This document shows, piece after piece, positions 47,313 through 55,036 of a stretch of 64,000 nucleotides of DNA. The translations under genes were made by a program, and so were the position numbers. The number at the start of each line of letters is the position of its first letter. Position 1 is the stretch's first letter. The notes below the pieces were generated by a model, which saw only the letters and a program-made list of their open reading frames with translations, was not told where the DNA came from and did no database searches. The DNA is from Cellulomonas hominis. Its GTDB lineage: Bacteria; Actinomycetota; Actinomycetes; Actinomycetales; Cellulomonadaceae. The stretch lies in NCBI RefSeq assembly GCF_901521055.1, contig NZ_CABEGA010000073.1:27887-91886 (forward strand), written 5' to 3'.

Positions 47313-47346
47313 GACGCCCCGTCGCACCCCGGTGCGGCGGGGCGTC
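47313..47346. terminator. Strong bidirectional terminator between rmlB and galE
   Basis: Arms 47313-47328 and 47331-47346 pair over 16 bp with a single G-T wobble and a CC loop. Confidence 0.8.
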
Positions 47347-47354
47347 GTGCGTCG

Positions 47355-48329
47355 TCAGCTGCGGTGCGCGTGCTGCCAGGCGGCCCACGCGCTGCCCAGC
47401 GTGCCCGCCAGGGACTCCTGCGCCACCCACCCCAGCGCGTCCCGGATCGCCGTGGGGTCGGCGACCACCTCGGCGGGGTCGCCGGCGCGGCGGTCCGCGA
47501 GCTCGGGCTCGACCGGTGCGCCCATCGCCTCGGCCAGGCCGCGCAGCACCTGCAGGACGGACGTGCCGACGCCGGTGCCCACGTTGAAGCACCGGAACGG
47601 CTCCCCCGGCCCGCGCATGCCGTCCAGCGCCGCGACGTGGGCCCGTGCCACGTCGAGGACGTGCACGTAGTCCCGCACCCCGGAGCCGTCGGGCGTGGGG
47701 TAGTCCGTGCCGAGGACTCGCGGCCGCTCGCCCGCCGCGACCGCGGCCAGCGCCCGCGTCACGAGGTTCGACACCGCCGGGTCGCCGAGCTCCGGCCACC
47801 CGGCGCCCGCCACGTTGAAGTACCGCAGCGCGGTCCCGCGCAGGGCCCCCGTGGCGGTGAGGTCCCGCAGCAGCCACTCGCCCACGAGCTTGGTCCGGCC
47901 GTACGGGTTCACGGGAGCCGTGGGCGCGGCCTCGTCCACCAGGCCGCTCGCGACGTCGCCGTACACCGCCGCGGACGACGAGAACACGACCGACCCCACG
48001 CCGGCTCCTGCGCTCGCCCGGAGCACCGCCGCCAGGCCACCCACGTTCTCCTCGTAGTACCGCAGCGGCTCGGCGACCGACTCGTCGACCCGCTTGCGGG
48101 CGGCGAAGTGGATGACGTCGGTGACCCGGCGACGGCGCATCACGTCGCCCAGCGCGTCCGCCGCGCCCGCTGCGGTGACGTCCAGCCGCACCAGCTCCGC
48201 GCTCCCGACCCGGTCCGCGCGCCCCGTCGACAGGTCGTCCACGACCACGACGTCGCGGCCCTCCTCGCTGAGCAGCCGGACGACGTGCGCGCCGATGTAG
48301 CCGGCGCCGCCGGTGACGAGGACGGTCAT
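47355..48329 (-). CDS. galE: UDP-glucose 4-epimerase
   Basis: 324 residues, interconverts UDP-glucose and UDP-galactose (and possibly the N-acetyl forms). VLVTGGAGYIGAHVVRLL, VIHFAARKRVDESVAEPLRY, NPYGRTKLVGE with Tyr-x-x-x-Lys, ALRYFNVAGA and GVRDYVHVLDVARAH are GalE hallmarks. ATG 48329 is fixed by TAGGCT ending 7 bases upstream, so the transcript is probably leaderless; an upstream in-frame start at 48359 precedes that box and is discarded. Confidence 0.93.
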   Translation of the reverse strand: MTVLVTGGAGYIGAHVVRLLSEEGRDVVVVDDLSTGRADRVGSAELVRLDVTAAGAADALGDVMRRRRVTDVIHFAARKRVDESVAEPLRYYEENVGGLAAVLRASAGAGVGSVVFSSSAAVYGDVASGLVDEAAPTAPVNPYGRTKLVGEWLLRDLTATGALRGTALRYFNVAGAGWPELGDPAVSNLVTRALAAVAAGERPRVLGTDYPTPDGSGVRDYVHVLDVARAHVAALDGMRGPGEPFRCFNVGTGVGTSVLQVLRGLAEAMGAPVEPELADRRAGDPAEVVADPTAIRDALGWVAQESLAGTLGSAWAAWQHAHRS

Positions 48330-48336
48330 GGGCGCC

Positions 48337-48342
48337 AGCCTA
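48337..48342 (-). promoter_or_regulatory. -10 element of leaderless galE transcript
   Basis: TAGGCT on the minus strand ends 7 bases before ATG 48329. Confidence 0.65.
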
Positions 48343-48369
48343 CCGAGGCCCACCTGCACAGATCCTCCA

Positions 48370-48399
48370 CGCGCTCACCGCCCCGGGTCCGTGAGCGCG
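48370..48399. promoter_or_regulatory. Inverted repeat, candidate operator for LCP operon
   Basis: CGCGCTCAC (48370-48378) and GTGAGCGCG (48391-48399), perfect 9-bp arms whose centres are 21 bp apart, two turns of the helix. The right arm covers the -35 position of the LCP promoter. Confidence 0.45.
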
Positions 48400-48413
48400 G
48401 AGCCCGCCGCTCT

Positions 48414-48419
48414 TATGCT
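48414..48419 (+). promoter_or_regulatory. -10 element of leaderless LCP transcript
   Basis: TATGCT ends 7 bases before GTG 48427. Confidence 0.65.
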
Positions 48420-48426
48420 CTCCCCC

Positions 48427-49731
48427 GTGAGTTCCCGCCACGCCGCCCCCGCACGCCCTCGTGCCGTCCGCCACGGGCGTCCCCGCCGCTCCCACGCGGT
48501 CCTGCGCGGCGTGGCGCTGGCCGCCGTCGCGATCCTGTGCTTCGGCGGGTCCGGCGCGGCCGCGCTCTACGTGCGGCTGAACAGCAACATCAACACGATC
48601 GACGCGTCGGACCTGATCGACACGCTGCCCGAGCCCGAGGTCACGGCGACCGGCCCGGCGGACCCGGACGACCCGAACGCCGGCCAGCCGGTGAACATCC
48701 TGCTGATGGGCTCCGACGAGCGCGACGGCGAGAACGAGGCGATCGGCGGGTACGTCGGCGGCATGCGCTCGGACACGACGATCCTGGCGCACATCTCCGC
48801 GGACCGGACCCGCGTCGAGCTGATCTCGATCCCGCGCGACTCCCTCGTGGACATCCCGTCGTGCACGATGAGCGACGGCTCCACGACCGGCGCGCAGCGC
48901 AACGCGATCTTCAACTCGGCGTTCTCGATCGGCGCCGACAACGGCGGGGACATCGCGTCGGCCGCCGCGTGCACCATCAACACGGTGCAGGCCAACACCG
49001 GCGTGCCGATCCACCACTTCGTCGTCGTGGACTTCGCCGGCTTCATCAAGATGGTCGACTCCATCGGCGGCGTCTCGCTGTGCGTGCCGAACGACATGGA
49101 CGCCCCCAAGGCCGGCCTGCACCTGACCGCCGGCAACCAGACGCTCGACGGCACCACCGCGCTGGCGTTCGCGCGCGCCCGCACCGGCACGGGCGTGGGC
49201 GACGGCTCGGACACCAACCGCCTCGGCCGCCAGCAGCGCCTGCTCGCCGCGGTCGTCAGCACGGTGCTCAGCAAGAACATGCTGACGGACATCACGCAGC
49301 TGATCCGGTTCCTGGACTCCGCGACCGAGTCCCTGTCGATCGACAGCGGGTTCAGCTCGATCACCGACATGGCCGGCCTCGCCTACAGCCTGCGGAGCAC
49401 CCCGGCTGGGAACATCTCCTTCATGACCATCCCGTTCGCCGCGGCGCCCAGCGACCCCAACCGGGTGCAGTGGACCTCCGAGGCCGACACCATCTGGGCG
49501 AACGTCGCGGCGGACCAGCCGATGCTGACCGGCACCAGCCAGGACCCGGCGGCCGACGCGGGCACCGGCACGACCGACGGCAGCACAGACGCCGGCACCG
49601 CGGCACCCGGCAGCGGGGCGACCGCCCCGCAGACCACGGCGCCCGCCACCCCGGCGACACCGGACCCCGCCCAGACGCGGGAGGCCGGCAAGGAGGCGTT
49701 CTCCGCCGACGACGTCACGGCGGTCTGCTGA
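48427..49731 (+). CDS. LytR-CpsA-Psr (LCP) family glycopolymer ligase
   Basis: 434 residues. Short basic N-terminus, one membrane helix (about 27-50), then an extracytoplasmic LCP domain: NILLMGSDERDG, MRSDTTILAHISADRTRVEL, ISIPRDSLVDIP (key Arg), VHHFVVVDFAGF-type block (IHHFVVVDFAGFIKMVDSIG) and LAFARARTGTGVGDG with the Arg pair contacting the pyrophosphate. C-terminal 70 residues are Thr/Ala/Pro-rich. LCP proteins transfer undecaprenyl-PP-linked polymers to peptidoglycan. GTG 48427 is set by TATGCT 7 bases upstream. A second LCP gene starts 2 bases after its stop. Confidence 0.92.
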   Translation: MSSRHAAPARPRAVRHGRPRRSHAVLRGVALAAVAILCFGGSGAAALYVRLNSNINTIDASDLIDTLPEPEVTATGPADPDDPNAGQPVNILLMGSDERDGENEAIGGYVGGMRSDTTILAHISADRTRVELISIPRDSLVDIPSCTMSDGSTTGAQRNAIFNSAFSIGADNGGDIASAAACTINTVQANTGVPIHHFVVVDFAGFIKMVDSIGGVSLCVPNDMDAPKAGLHLTAGNQTLDGTTALAFARARTGTGVGDGSDTNRLGRQQRLLAAVVSTVLSKNMLTDITQLIRFLDSATESLSIDSGFSSITDMAGLAYSLRSTPAGNISFMTIPFAAAPSDPNRVQWTSEADTIWANVAADQPMLTGTSQDPAADAGTGTTDGSTDAGTAAPGSGATAPQTTAPATPATPDPAQTREAGKEAFSADDVTAVC

Positions 49732-49733
49732 CC

Positions 49734-51278
49734 GTGGCGCGCCCCGACGACCGCTCCCCGCGGGACCCGTCCCGCGGCACCCCGCCGAGCTTCTCGCCCG
49801 CCGGCGGTGGCCGTCGCCCCTCCGCCGACGGCGCCGTCCCGGTCGGGGACCCGCCCGCTGCGGGCGCCGCCCCCGGCCGCACGACGCGTCCCAGCCGGCC
49901 CGCCGCACCTGCCCGGCCCGCAGCACCCGCCCGCCCGGCCGTGGCCCGGACCAGCGCGCGGCCCGCAGCCGGCGCGCAGGGCACGGGTCCCGGCCAGCCG
50001 CAGGCACCGGGACCGGCGCAGACCCCGCCGCAGGCCCCCGCGAGCATCGCGCCCTCCGCCGGGGCGCGCCCCGCGCAGCCCGGCGAGGGCCCGCGCCCCA
50101 CGCGCGTCTCCGGCCGGACCGGCACGCCGGCGCGCGAGGGCTCCCCCGCCACGCCCGCGGGACCCGGGACCCGGCCCGCCCGGCAGAGCGCGCCGACGGG
50201 ACCCGGGCGCGGCCGTCCCGGCGGGCCCGCCGCCCGCCCCGGTGGCCCGGGTGGTCCGGGCGTCCCCGGACGCGCGGACCCCGACGCCTCCCCCGCCGCT
50301 CCCCGCCGTCGGCGGCGGCGCGGCCGGGTCGTCGCCGTCGTCGTCGCGCTGCTGCTGGTCGCCGTGATCGCCTGGCCCGTCGGCCTGGTGATGTGGGCGA
50401 ACGGCAAGGTGCAGCACGTCGCCGCGCTCTCGGGCGCCGCGGACACCCCCGGCACGACCTACCTGCTCGCCGGCTCGGACTCGCGCGAGGACGGCGTCAT
50501 CGAGGACTCCGAGACGATCGGCGCCCGCACGGACACGATCCTGCTGCTGCAGGTCCCGGAGTCCGGCCCGGCGGCCCTCATCTCGCTGCCGCGCGACACG
50601 TACACGGAGATCCCCGGCCAGGAGCCGAGCAAGCTGAACGCCGCGTTCTCCTGGGGCGGGGCGCCGCTGCTCGTGCAGACCGTCGAGGGCCTGACCGGCA
50701 TGACCGTCGACCACTACGTCGAGGTCGGGTTCGGGGGCGTCGAGCAGATCGTCGACTCCCTGGGCGGCGTCGACCTGTGCCTGGACGAGAGCACCGGCAT
50801 CCAGTTCCCGGTGAACGAGCCGAAGTCCGGCCTGATCTGGGACACCCCCGGCTGCAAGACGGTGGACGGCGTGCAGGCGCTGGCGTTCTCGCGGATGCGC
50901 TACGCCGACCCCTCGGGCGACATCGGCCGCGGCCTGCGCCAGCGCCAGCTCATCTCCGCCGTCGCGCAGAAGGCCGAGAACCCCTCGCTGCTCTTCCAGC
51001 CGGGCAAGCAGGTGTCGCTGATCAGCTCCGGCACGGGTGCGCTCACCGCGAGCGACGGCACGGACATCGTCGACCTCGGGAAGCTCGCGCTGGCGTTCCG
51101 CGCCGCCACCGGCCCCGAGGGCATCACCGGCACCCCGCCGATCATCGACATGGACTACCGGCCGGGTGGTGCGGGCTCCACGGTCCGGCTCGACCCGGAC
51201 CAGGCGCCGACGTTCTTCGAGGCCGTCCGGGACGGCACCCTGCCCCCGGGCGTCGTCGGCGGCGTCCCGGCCTCGTAG
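49734..51278 (+). CDS. LCP-family glycopolymer ligase with long Pro/Ala-rich cytosolic N-terminus
   Basis: 514 residues. Residues 1 to about 190 are almost wholly Pro, Ala, Gly and Arg, low complexity and disordered, ending in a run of seven Arg before one membrane helix (about 203-224). The LCP domain follows: TYLLAGSDSREDGV, ARTDTILLLQV, LISLPRDTYTEIPG (key Arg), HYVEVGFGGVEQIVDSLGGV and LAFSRMRYADPSGDIGR. GTG 49734 lies 2 bases after the stop of the first LCP gene, so they form one transcript. The 3' end overlaps the convergent acyltransferase gene by 124 bases. Confidence 0.9.
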   Translation: MARPDDRSPRDPSRGTPPSFSPAGGGRRPSADGAVPVGDPPAAGAAPGRTTRPSRPAAPARPAAPARPAVARTSARPAAGAQGTGPGQPQAPGPAQTPPQAPASIAPSAGARPAQPGEGPRPTRVSGRTGTPAREGSPATPAGPGTRPARQSAPTGPGRGRPGGPAARPGGPGGPGVPGRADPDASPAAPRRRRRRGRVVAVVVALLLVAVIAWPVGLVMWANGKVQHVAALSGAADTPGTTYLLAGSDSREDGVIEDSETIGARTDTILLLQVPESGPAALISLPRDTYTEIPGQEPSKLNAAFSWGGAPLLVQTVEGLTGMTVDHYVEVGFGGVEQIVDSLGGVDLCLDESTGIQFPVNEPKSGLIWDTPGCKTVDGVQALAFSRMRYADPSGDIGRGLRQRQLISAVAQKAENPSLLFQPGKQVSLISSGTGALTASDGTDIVDLGKLALAFRAATGPEGITGTPPIIDMDYRPGGAGSTVRLDPDQAPTFFEAVRDGTLPPGVVGGVPAS

Positions 51279-52438
51279 CGCTCCCGCACGGTCCGCACCG
51301 CGCGGACCACGCCGTCGCGCAGCCGCTCGCAGCCCACGGTGGTCGCGCGGCGCAGCCGGGGCCCGAGAGGCCGCTCGACGAACCGGTGCACGAGCCACGC
51401 GAGCACCAGCGAGAACGTCACGGCCGCCGTCAGCACCGCCCACACGGGCAGGCGCCCGGTGAGCAGGTGCACGACCCACAGCCCCCAGTACTCGTGGGTG
51501 AGGTACAGCGGGTAGGTCAGCGCGCCGACGGTGGTCAGGCCCGCCCAGCGCCACCGCGACAGGGGCGTGAGGGCCACCAGCGCGACCAGCCCGACGCAGC
51601 CGAGCAGCGCCGCCGTGAGCATCCCCGGCCGCGGGGCGAGGACGGAGTTCTCGCCGAGCGAGTCCATCCGTGCCGGCACGAGCGCCGCGGTGGCCAGCGC
51701 GGCGTTCCCGGCCACGAGCAGCCACGGCAGGACGCGGTGCCCGGTCCGGTGGATCACGTACAGCGCCATGCCGGCCGCGAACAGCGGGGCGTAGGGGGCG
51801 ACCAGCCAGGTGACGGCGTCGGTGATCCCGAGCGTCCGGGCCAGCATCGCCGCGGCGGGCCACAGGGCGGCGAACCACAGCACCCGCGCCCGGGTGATCC
51901 CGACGGCCGCGAAGACCGCGACGAGCAGGTAGAACCGCAGCTCGACCCAGAGCGTCCAGTACACGCCGTCGACGTGGTCGACGTCGAACAGGCTCTGCAG
52001 CAGCGTGAGGTTCACCAGGACCTGGTCGCCGGTGATCTCCTTGCCCGGCCACACCAGGAGCAGCAGCGCGCCGGTCGCCAGCACGCCCACCCAGTAGGCC
52101 GGGAACAGCCGGCCGACCCGCGACCCGACGACGTCCGGGACGGAGCGGCCCCACGCGGTCATGAGGATGACGAAGCCGCTGATCACGAAGAACAGCTCCG
52201 GGCCCAGCGACGTGTACACGGCCCACGGCGCGACGGCGGGCGCGACCTCCGCGAGGTCCCGGCCCCAGGCGTCGGTCTGCCGGGCGGTGAAGTGGTACGC
52301 GAGGACCCCGAGGGCGGCGAGGAACCGCAGGCCGTCGAGGGCCGCGAGCCGCGGGGCACGGGCCCCCGGCGGTGCGGGGGCGGCGGTCGCTGCGGCGTCG
52401 GGGCCGGGCGCGGTCCGGGGCGGCGCGAGGGTCGTCAC
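51155..52438 (-). CDS. Acyltransferase-3 family membrane protein (OafA/YrhL type)
   Basis: 427 residues, about ten membrane segments. LAALDGLRFLAALGVLAYHF carries the Arg and the catalytic-type His; LGPELFFVISGFVILMTAW and DVVGSRVGRLFPAYWVGVL follow, and FVERPLGPRLRR ends the domain: the standard pattern of integral-membrane O-acetyl/acyl transferases that decorate surface glycans. GTG 52438 is 7 bases after TACCGT, so leaderless. The last 41 codons, beyond the conserved domain, are antisense to the 3' end of the second LCP gene. Likely acylates a sugar of the locus polymer. Confidence 0.9.
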   Translation of the reverse strand: MTTLAPPRTAPGPDAAATAAPAPPGARAPRLAALDGLRFLAALGVLAYHFTARQTDAWGRDLAEVAPAVAPWAVYTSLGPELFFVISGFVILMTAWGRSVPDVVGSRVGRLFPAYWVGVLATGALLLLVWPGKEITGDQVLVNLTLLQSLFDVDHVDGVYWTLWVELRFYLLVAVFAAVGITRARVLWFAALWPAAAMLARTLGITDAVTWLVAPYAPLFAAGMALYVIHRTGHRVLPWLLVAGNAALATAALVPARMDSLGENSVLAPRPGMLTAALLGCVGLVALVALTPLSRWRWAGLTTVGALTYPLYLTHEYWGLWVVHLLTGRLPVWAVLTAAVTFSLVLAWLVHRFVERPLGPRLRRATTVGCERLRDGVVRAVRTVRERYEAGTPPTTPGGRVPSRTASKNVGAWSGSSRTVEPAPPGR

Positions 52439-52445
52439 CCGATCG

Positions 52446-52451
52446 ACGGTA
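52446..52451 (-). promoter_or_regulatory. -10 element of leaderless acyltransferase transcript
   Basis: TACCGT on the minus strand ends 7 bases before GTG 52438. Confidence 0.6.
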
Positions 52452-52512
52452 GGTCGGCCCGCGGCGCCCCGCCCGTCGAGCGGGCGGCCTCGACGAGTCC
52501 TTCACGCGTCCC

Positions 52513-52610
52513 GGCCCGAGGTCGTCACACGATGCCGAGGTCGCCCGTCCTGCGGGACGACCTCGTGCGCGTGTGACGACCTCGAGGCCGTGCGACGACC
52601 CCGTGCGAGG
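52513..52610. repeat. Nested long hairpin with repeated CGAGGTCG motif
   Basis: Outer arms 52517-52531 and 52570-52584 pair perfectly over 15 bp; inner CGAGGTCG (52536-52543) pairs with CGACCTCG (52558-52565), with further CCGTCC/GGGACG-side pairing near the loop. The motif CGACC(T/C)CG and its complement occur five times in about 95 bases. It follows purE (minus strand) and precedes the acyltransferase promoter, so it can end purK-purE transcription. Confidence 0.7.
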
Positions 52611-52612
52611 TG

Positions 52613-53161
52613 TCAGGCGCCGAAGCCGACGCCCTGCCGGCGGCCGTCCCCGTGCTGCGCGCGCAGCCGCTCCCCCTTGGCGTCCGCCTGGGCCCGCAGG
52701 TCGTCCTGGAACGCCCGCATCGCCGCGGCGACCCGGCGCGCGGTGTCGTCCGTCCCCGCCCCGAGGATCCGCGCGGCGAGCAGGCCGGCGTTCCGGGCCC
52801 CGCCGATCGACACGGTCGCGACCGGCACCCCGGCGGGCATCTGCACGATGGACAGCAGCGAGTCCAGGCCGTCGAGCCGCGCGAGCGGCACGGGCACCCC
52901 GACCACCGGCAGCGGCGTGACGGCGGCGAGCATGCCCGGCAGGTGCGCCGCTCCCCCGGCACCGGCGACGACCACGCGCAGCCCCCGGTCGGCGGCGCTG
53001 CGGCCGTACTCGACCATCTTGTCCGGCTGCCGGTGCGCCGAGACGACGTCGACCTCGACGGGCACGTCGAACTCGGCGAGCGCCTGGGCGGCGGCCTCCA
53101 TCACGGGCCAGTCCGAGTCGGAGCCCATCACGATGCCGACGAGCGGTCCCTGCGCAGCCAT
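52613..53161 (-). CDS. purE: N5-carboxyaminoimidazole ribonucleotide mutase
   Basis: 182 residues; converts N5-CAIR to CAIR in purine synthesis. [34 protein letters not shown] (catalytic His) and [28 protein letters not shown] are diagnostic class I PurE. ATG 53161 has GGAGGAG 5 bases upstream; the GTG at 53191 overlapping the purK stop would add ten residues and is less likely. Operon purK-purE, the usual actinobacterial order. Confidence 0.95.
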   Translation of the reverse strand: MAAQGPLVGIVMGSDSDWPVMEAAAQALAEFDVPVEVDVVSAHRQPDKMVEYGRSAADRGLRVVVAGAGGAAHLPGMLAAVTPLPVVGVPVPLARLDGLDSLLSIVQMPAGVPVATVSIGGARNAGLLAARILGAGTDDTARRVAAAMRAFQDDLRAQADAKGERLRAQHGDGRRQGVGFGA

Positions 53162-53187
53162 GTTCTCCTCCGGGTCGTTGCGGGTCG

Positions 53188-54354
53188 TCACGCGACGGGC
53201 TCGCCGCGCAGGACGGCCGCGGCGGCGACCGCCCGGCGGCGCACGTCGGCGAGGTCGTCGCCGCTGACCGTCACGTGCCCGAGCTTGCGGCCGGGGCGGA
53301 CGCCCTTGCCGTACAGGTGCACCTTGGCGCCCGGGTCCAGCGCCGCGACCTCGGCGAGGCCGTCGGTCAGCTCCGCGCGGGTGCTGCCCAGCACGTTCGC
53401 CATCACGGTCCACGGCGCCCGGGCCTCGGTGGCGCCGAGCGGCAGGTCGAGGACGGCGCGCAGGTGCTGCTCGAACTGGCTGGTCACGGAGCCGTCGATG
53501 GTCCAGTGCCCGGAGTTGTGCGGGCGCATCGCGAGCTCGTTCACCAGGACCTGCGGGGCGCCGCCGTCCGGGTCGGCGACCTCGAACAGCTCGACCGCGA
53601 GCACGCCGGTGACGCCCAGGCCCTCGACCACGGCCCGCGCGATGCCCTCGGCGGCGGCGGCGGTGCGCGGGTCGAGGTCCGGCGCGGGCGCCACGACCTC
53701 GGAGCACACCCCGTCGCGCTGCACGGACTCCACGACCGGCCACGTGCGCACCTCGCCGGACGGGGTGCGCGCGACCAGCGCGGCGAGCTCCCGGGTGAAC
53801 GGCACGCGCTCCTCGGCCAGCAGCGGGGCGCCGGTGCCGTCGGCCGCGGCGGCCAGCCAGTCGCCGGCCTCGTCCGCGGACCGCACGACGCGCACGCCCT
53901 TGCCGTCGTAGCCGCCGCGGGCGGTCTTCACCACGGCGGTGCCGTCGCCGGCCGCGAGGAACGCGGTCAGCTCGCCGGCCGAGGCGACGGGCGCCCAGCG
54001 AGGGCACGGGACGCCGAGCGCGGTCAGCCGGGTGCGCATGACGATCTTGTCCTGCGCGTGCACCAGCGCGTCCGGGCCGGGACGCACGGCGACCCCGCGG
54101 TCGACCAGCTCGGTGAGCAGCCCGTTCGGCACGTGCTCGTGCTCGAAGGTCAGCGCGTCGGCACCGGCCACCAGCGCCTCGACCGCCACGGGGTCCGCCG
54201 CGGCGCCGACCGGCGCGTCGACGACCACCTGCGCCGCCGAGGACGCGGCGTCCTCCACCAGCACCCGCAGACGGATGCCCAGCGCGGTCGCCGCGGGCGC
54301 CATCATGCGGGCGAGCTGCCCACCACCGACCACTGCCACCACGGGTGCTGCCAC
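53188..54354 (-). CDS. purK: N5-carboxyaminoimidazole ribonucleotide synthase
   Basis: 388-residue ATP-grasp enzyme making N5-CAIR from AIR, bicarbonate and [21 protein letters not shown] is the N-terminal AIR site; [25 protein letters not shown] (ATP-grasp loop) and [18 protein letters not shown] are hallmark segments. GTG 54354 is chosen from the family start [12 protein letters not shown] and a TAGGCT box ending 8 bases upstream; the in-frame start at 54381 lies before that box. Divergent from a gtrA-like gene. Confidence 0.94.
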   Translation of the reverse strand: MAAPVVAVVGGGQLARMMAPAATALGIRLRVLVEDAASSAAQVVVDAPVGAAADPVAVEALVAGADALTFEHEHVPNGLLTELVDRGVAVRPGPDALVHAQDKIVMRTRLTALGVPCPRWAPVASAGELTAFLAAGDGTAVVKTARGGYDGKGVRVVRSADEAGDWLAAAADGTGAPLLAEERVPFTRELAALVARTPSGEVRTWPVVESVQRDGVCSEVVAPAPDLDPRTAAAAEGIARAVVEGLGVTGVLAVELFEVADPDGGAPQVLVNELAMRPHNSGHWTIDGSVTSQFEQHLRAVLDLPLGATEARAPWTVMANVLGSTRAELTDGLAEVAALDPGAKVHLYGKGVRPGRKLGHVTVSGDDLADVRRRAVAAAAVLRGEPVA

Positions 54355-54362
54355 GGTCGACG

Positions 54363-54368
54363 AGCCTA
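54363..54368 (-). promoter_or_regulatory. -10 element of purK-purE
   Basis: TAGGCT on the minus strand ends 8 bases before GTG 54354; divergent from TATCGT at 54405-54410. Confidence 0.55.
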
Positions 54369-54404
54369 ACCGACCTCGCACAGCACTCCCCCAGCGGGTG
54401 GGGA

Positions 54405-54410
54405 TATCGT
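54405..54410 (+). promoter_or_regulatory. -10 element of leaderless gtrA-like transcript
   Basis: TATCGT ends 6 bases before GTG 54417. Confidence 0.6.
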
Positions 54411-54416
54411 CTCCCG

Positions 54417-55007
54417 GTGCTCTCCTCCTCCCGCGCGCCCGGCCTCGCCGCCGCGCCGGGACCCGCCCGCGAGGCCCGTCCCGGCCGGCTCAGCGCCGCC
54501 CTGCGCGCCCGCGCCCTGGAGCTGGCCCGGTTCGGCTCGGTCGGCACCGTGGCGTTCGTCGTGGACCTCGGCACGTACAACCTGCTGCGGTTCGGGCCGG
54601 TCGACGCGCTGCACGGCAAGCCCCTGACCGCCCGGATCATCGCGGTCGTGCTCGCGACGCTCGTGTCGTGGCTGGGCAGCCGGCACTGGACCTTCGCCGA
54701 CCAGCGCACGCACGGCCGCGGTCGTGAGCTGGCGCTGTTCGCGGTGATCAACGCCCTGGGCATCGGCATCACCGTCGGGACGCTGTGGTTCTCCCACTAC
54801 GTGCTGGACATGCGGGGGCCGTTCGCCGACAACGTCGCGAACGTGATCGGCATCGGGCTCGGCACGGTGCTGCGGTACGTCGGGTACAAGCTCTTCGTCT
54901 TCACCGGCACGTCGACGCCGCCGGTCGCGCTCGCCACCGTCGGGCACGAGGCCCGCACGGGGACCGCCGGCTCCCTGCCCCGGCCGCGGCCCGGCGACAC
55001 CGCCTGA
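54417..55007 (+). CDS. GtrA-family membrane protein
   Basis: 196 residues; GTG 54417 fixed by TATCGT 6 bases upstream. After a 35-residue basic lead, four membrane segments (about 43-60, 71-91, 108-126, 137-157) with [20 protein letters not shown] and [21 protein letters not shown] match GtrA. A 35-residue polar tail follows. Unlike the gtrA at 13.6 kb it has no glycosyltransferase beside it; its partner must lie elsewhere. It sits next to purK, an association I believe is common in this group of actinobacteria. Confidence 0.85.
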   Translation: MLSSSRAPGLAAAPGPAREARPGRLSAALRARALELARFGSVGTVAFVVDLGTYNLLRFGPVDALHGKPLTARIIAVVLATLVSWLGSRHWTFADQRTHGRGRELALFAVINALGIGITVGTLWFSHYVLDMRGPFADNVANVIGIGLGTVLRYVGYKLFVFTGTSTPPVALATVGHEARTGTAGSLPRPRPGDTA

Positions 55008-55036
55008 GGCACGCTGGACACGCGCCCGACGCCGGC

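Noticed and set aside
48340..48412. Possible extra small gene between galE and the LCP gene
   Set aside because: No start with ribosome site or -10 box other than those of the flanking genes; the stretch holds the inverted repeat and promoters.
52517..52610. CRISPR-like repeats
   Set aside because: Repeats alternate in orientation, are short and unevenly spaced with no unique spacers; no cas genes in the window.
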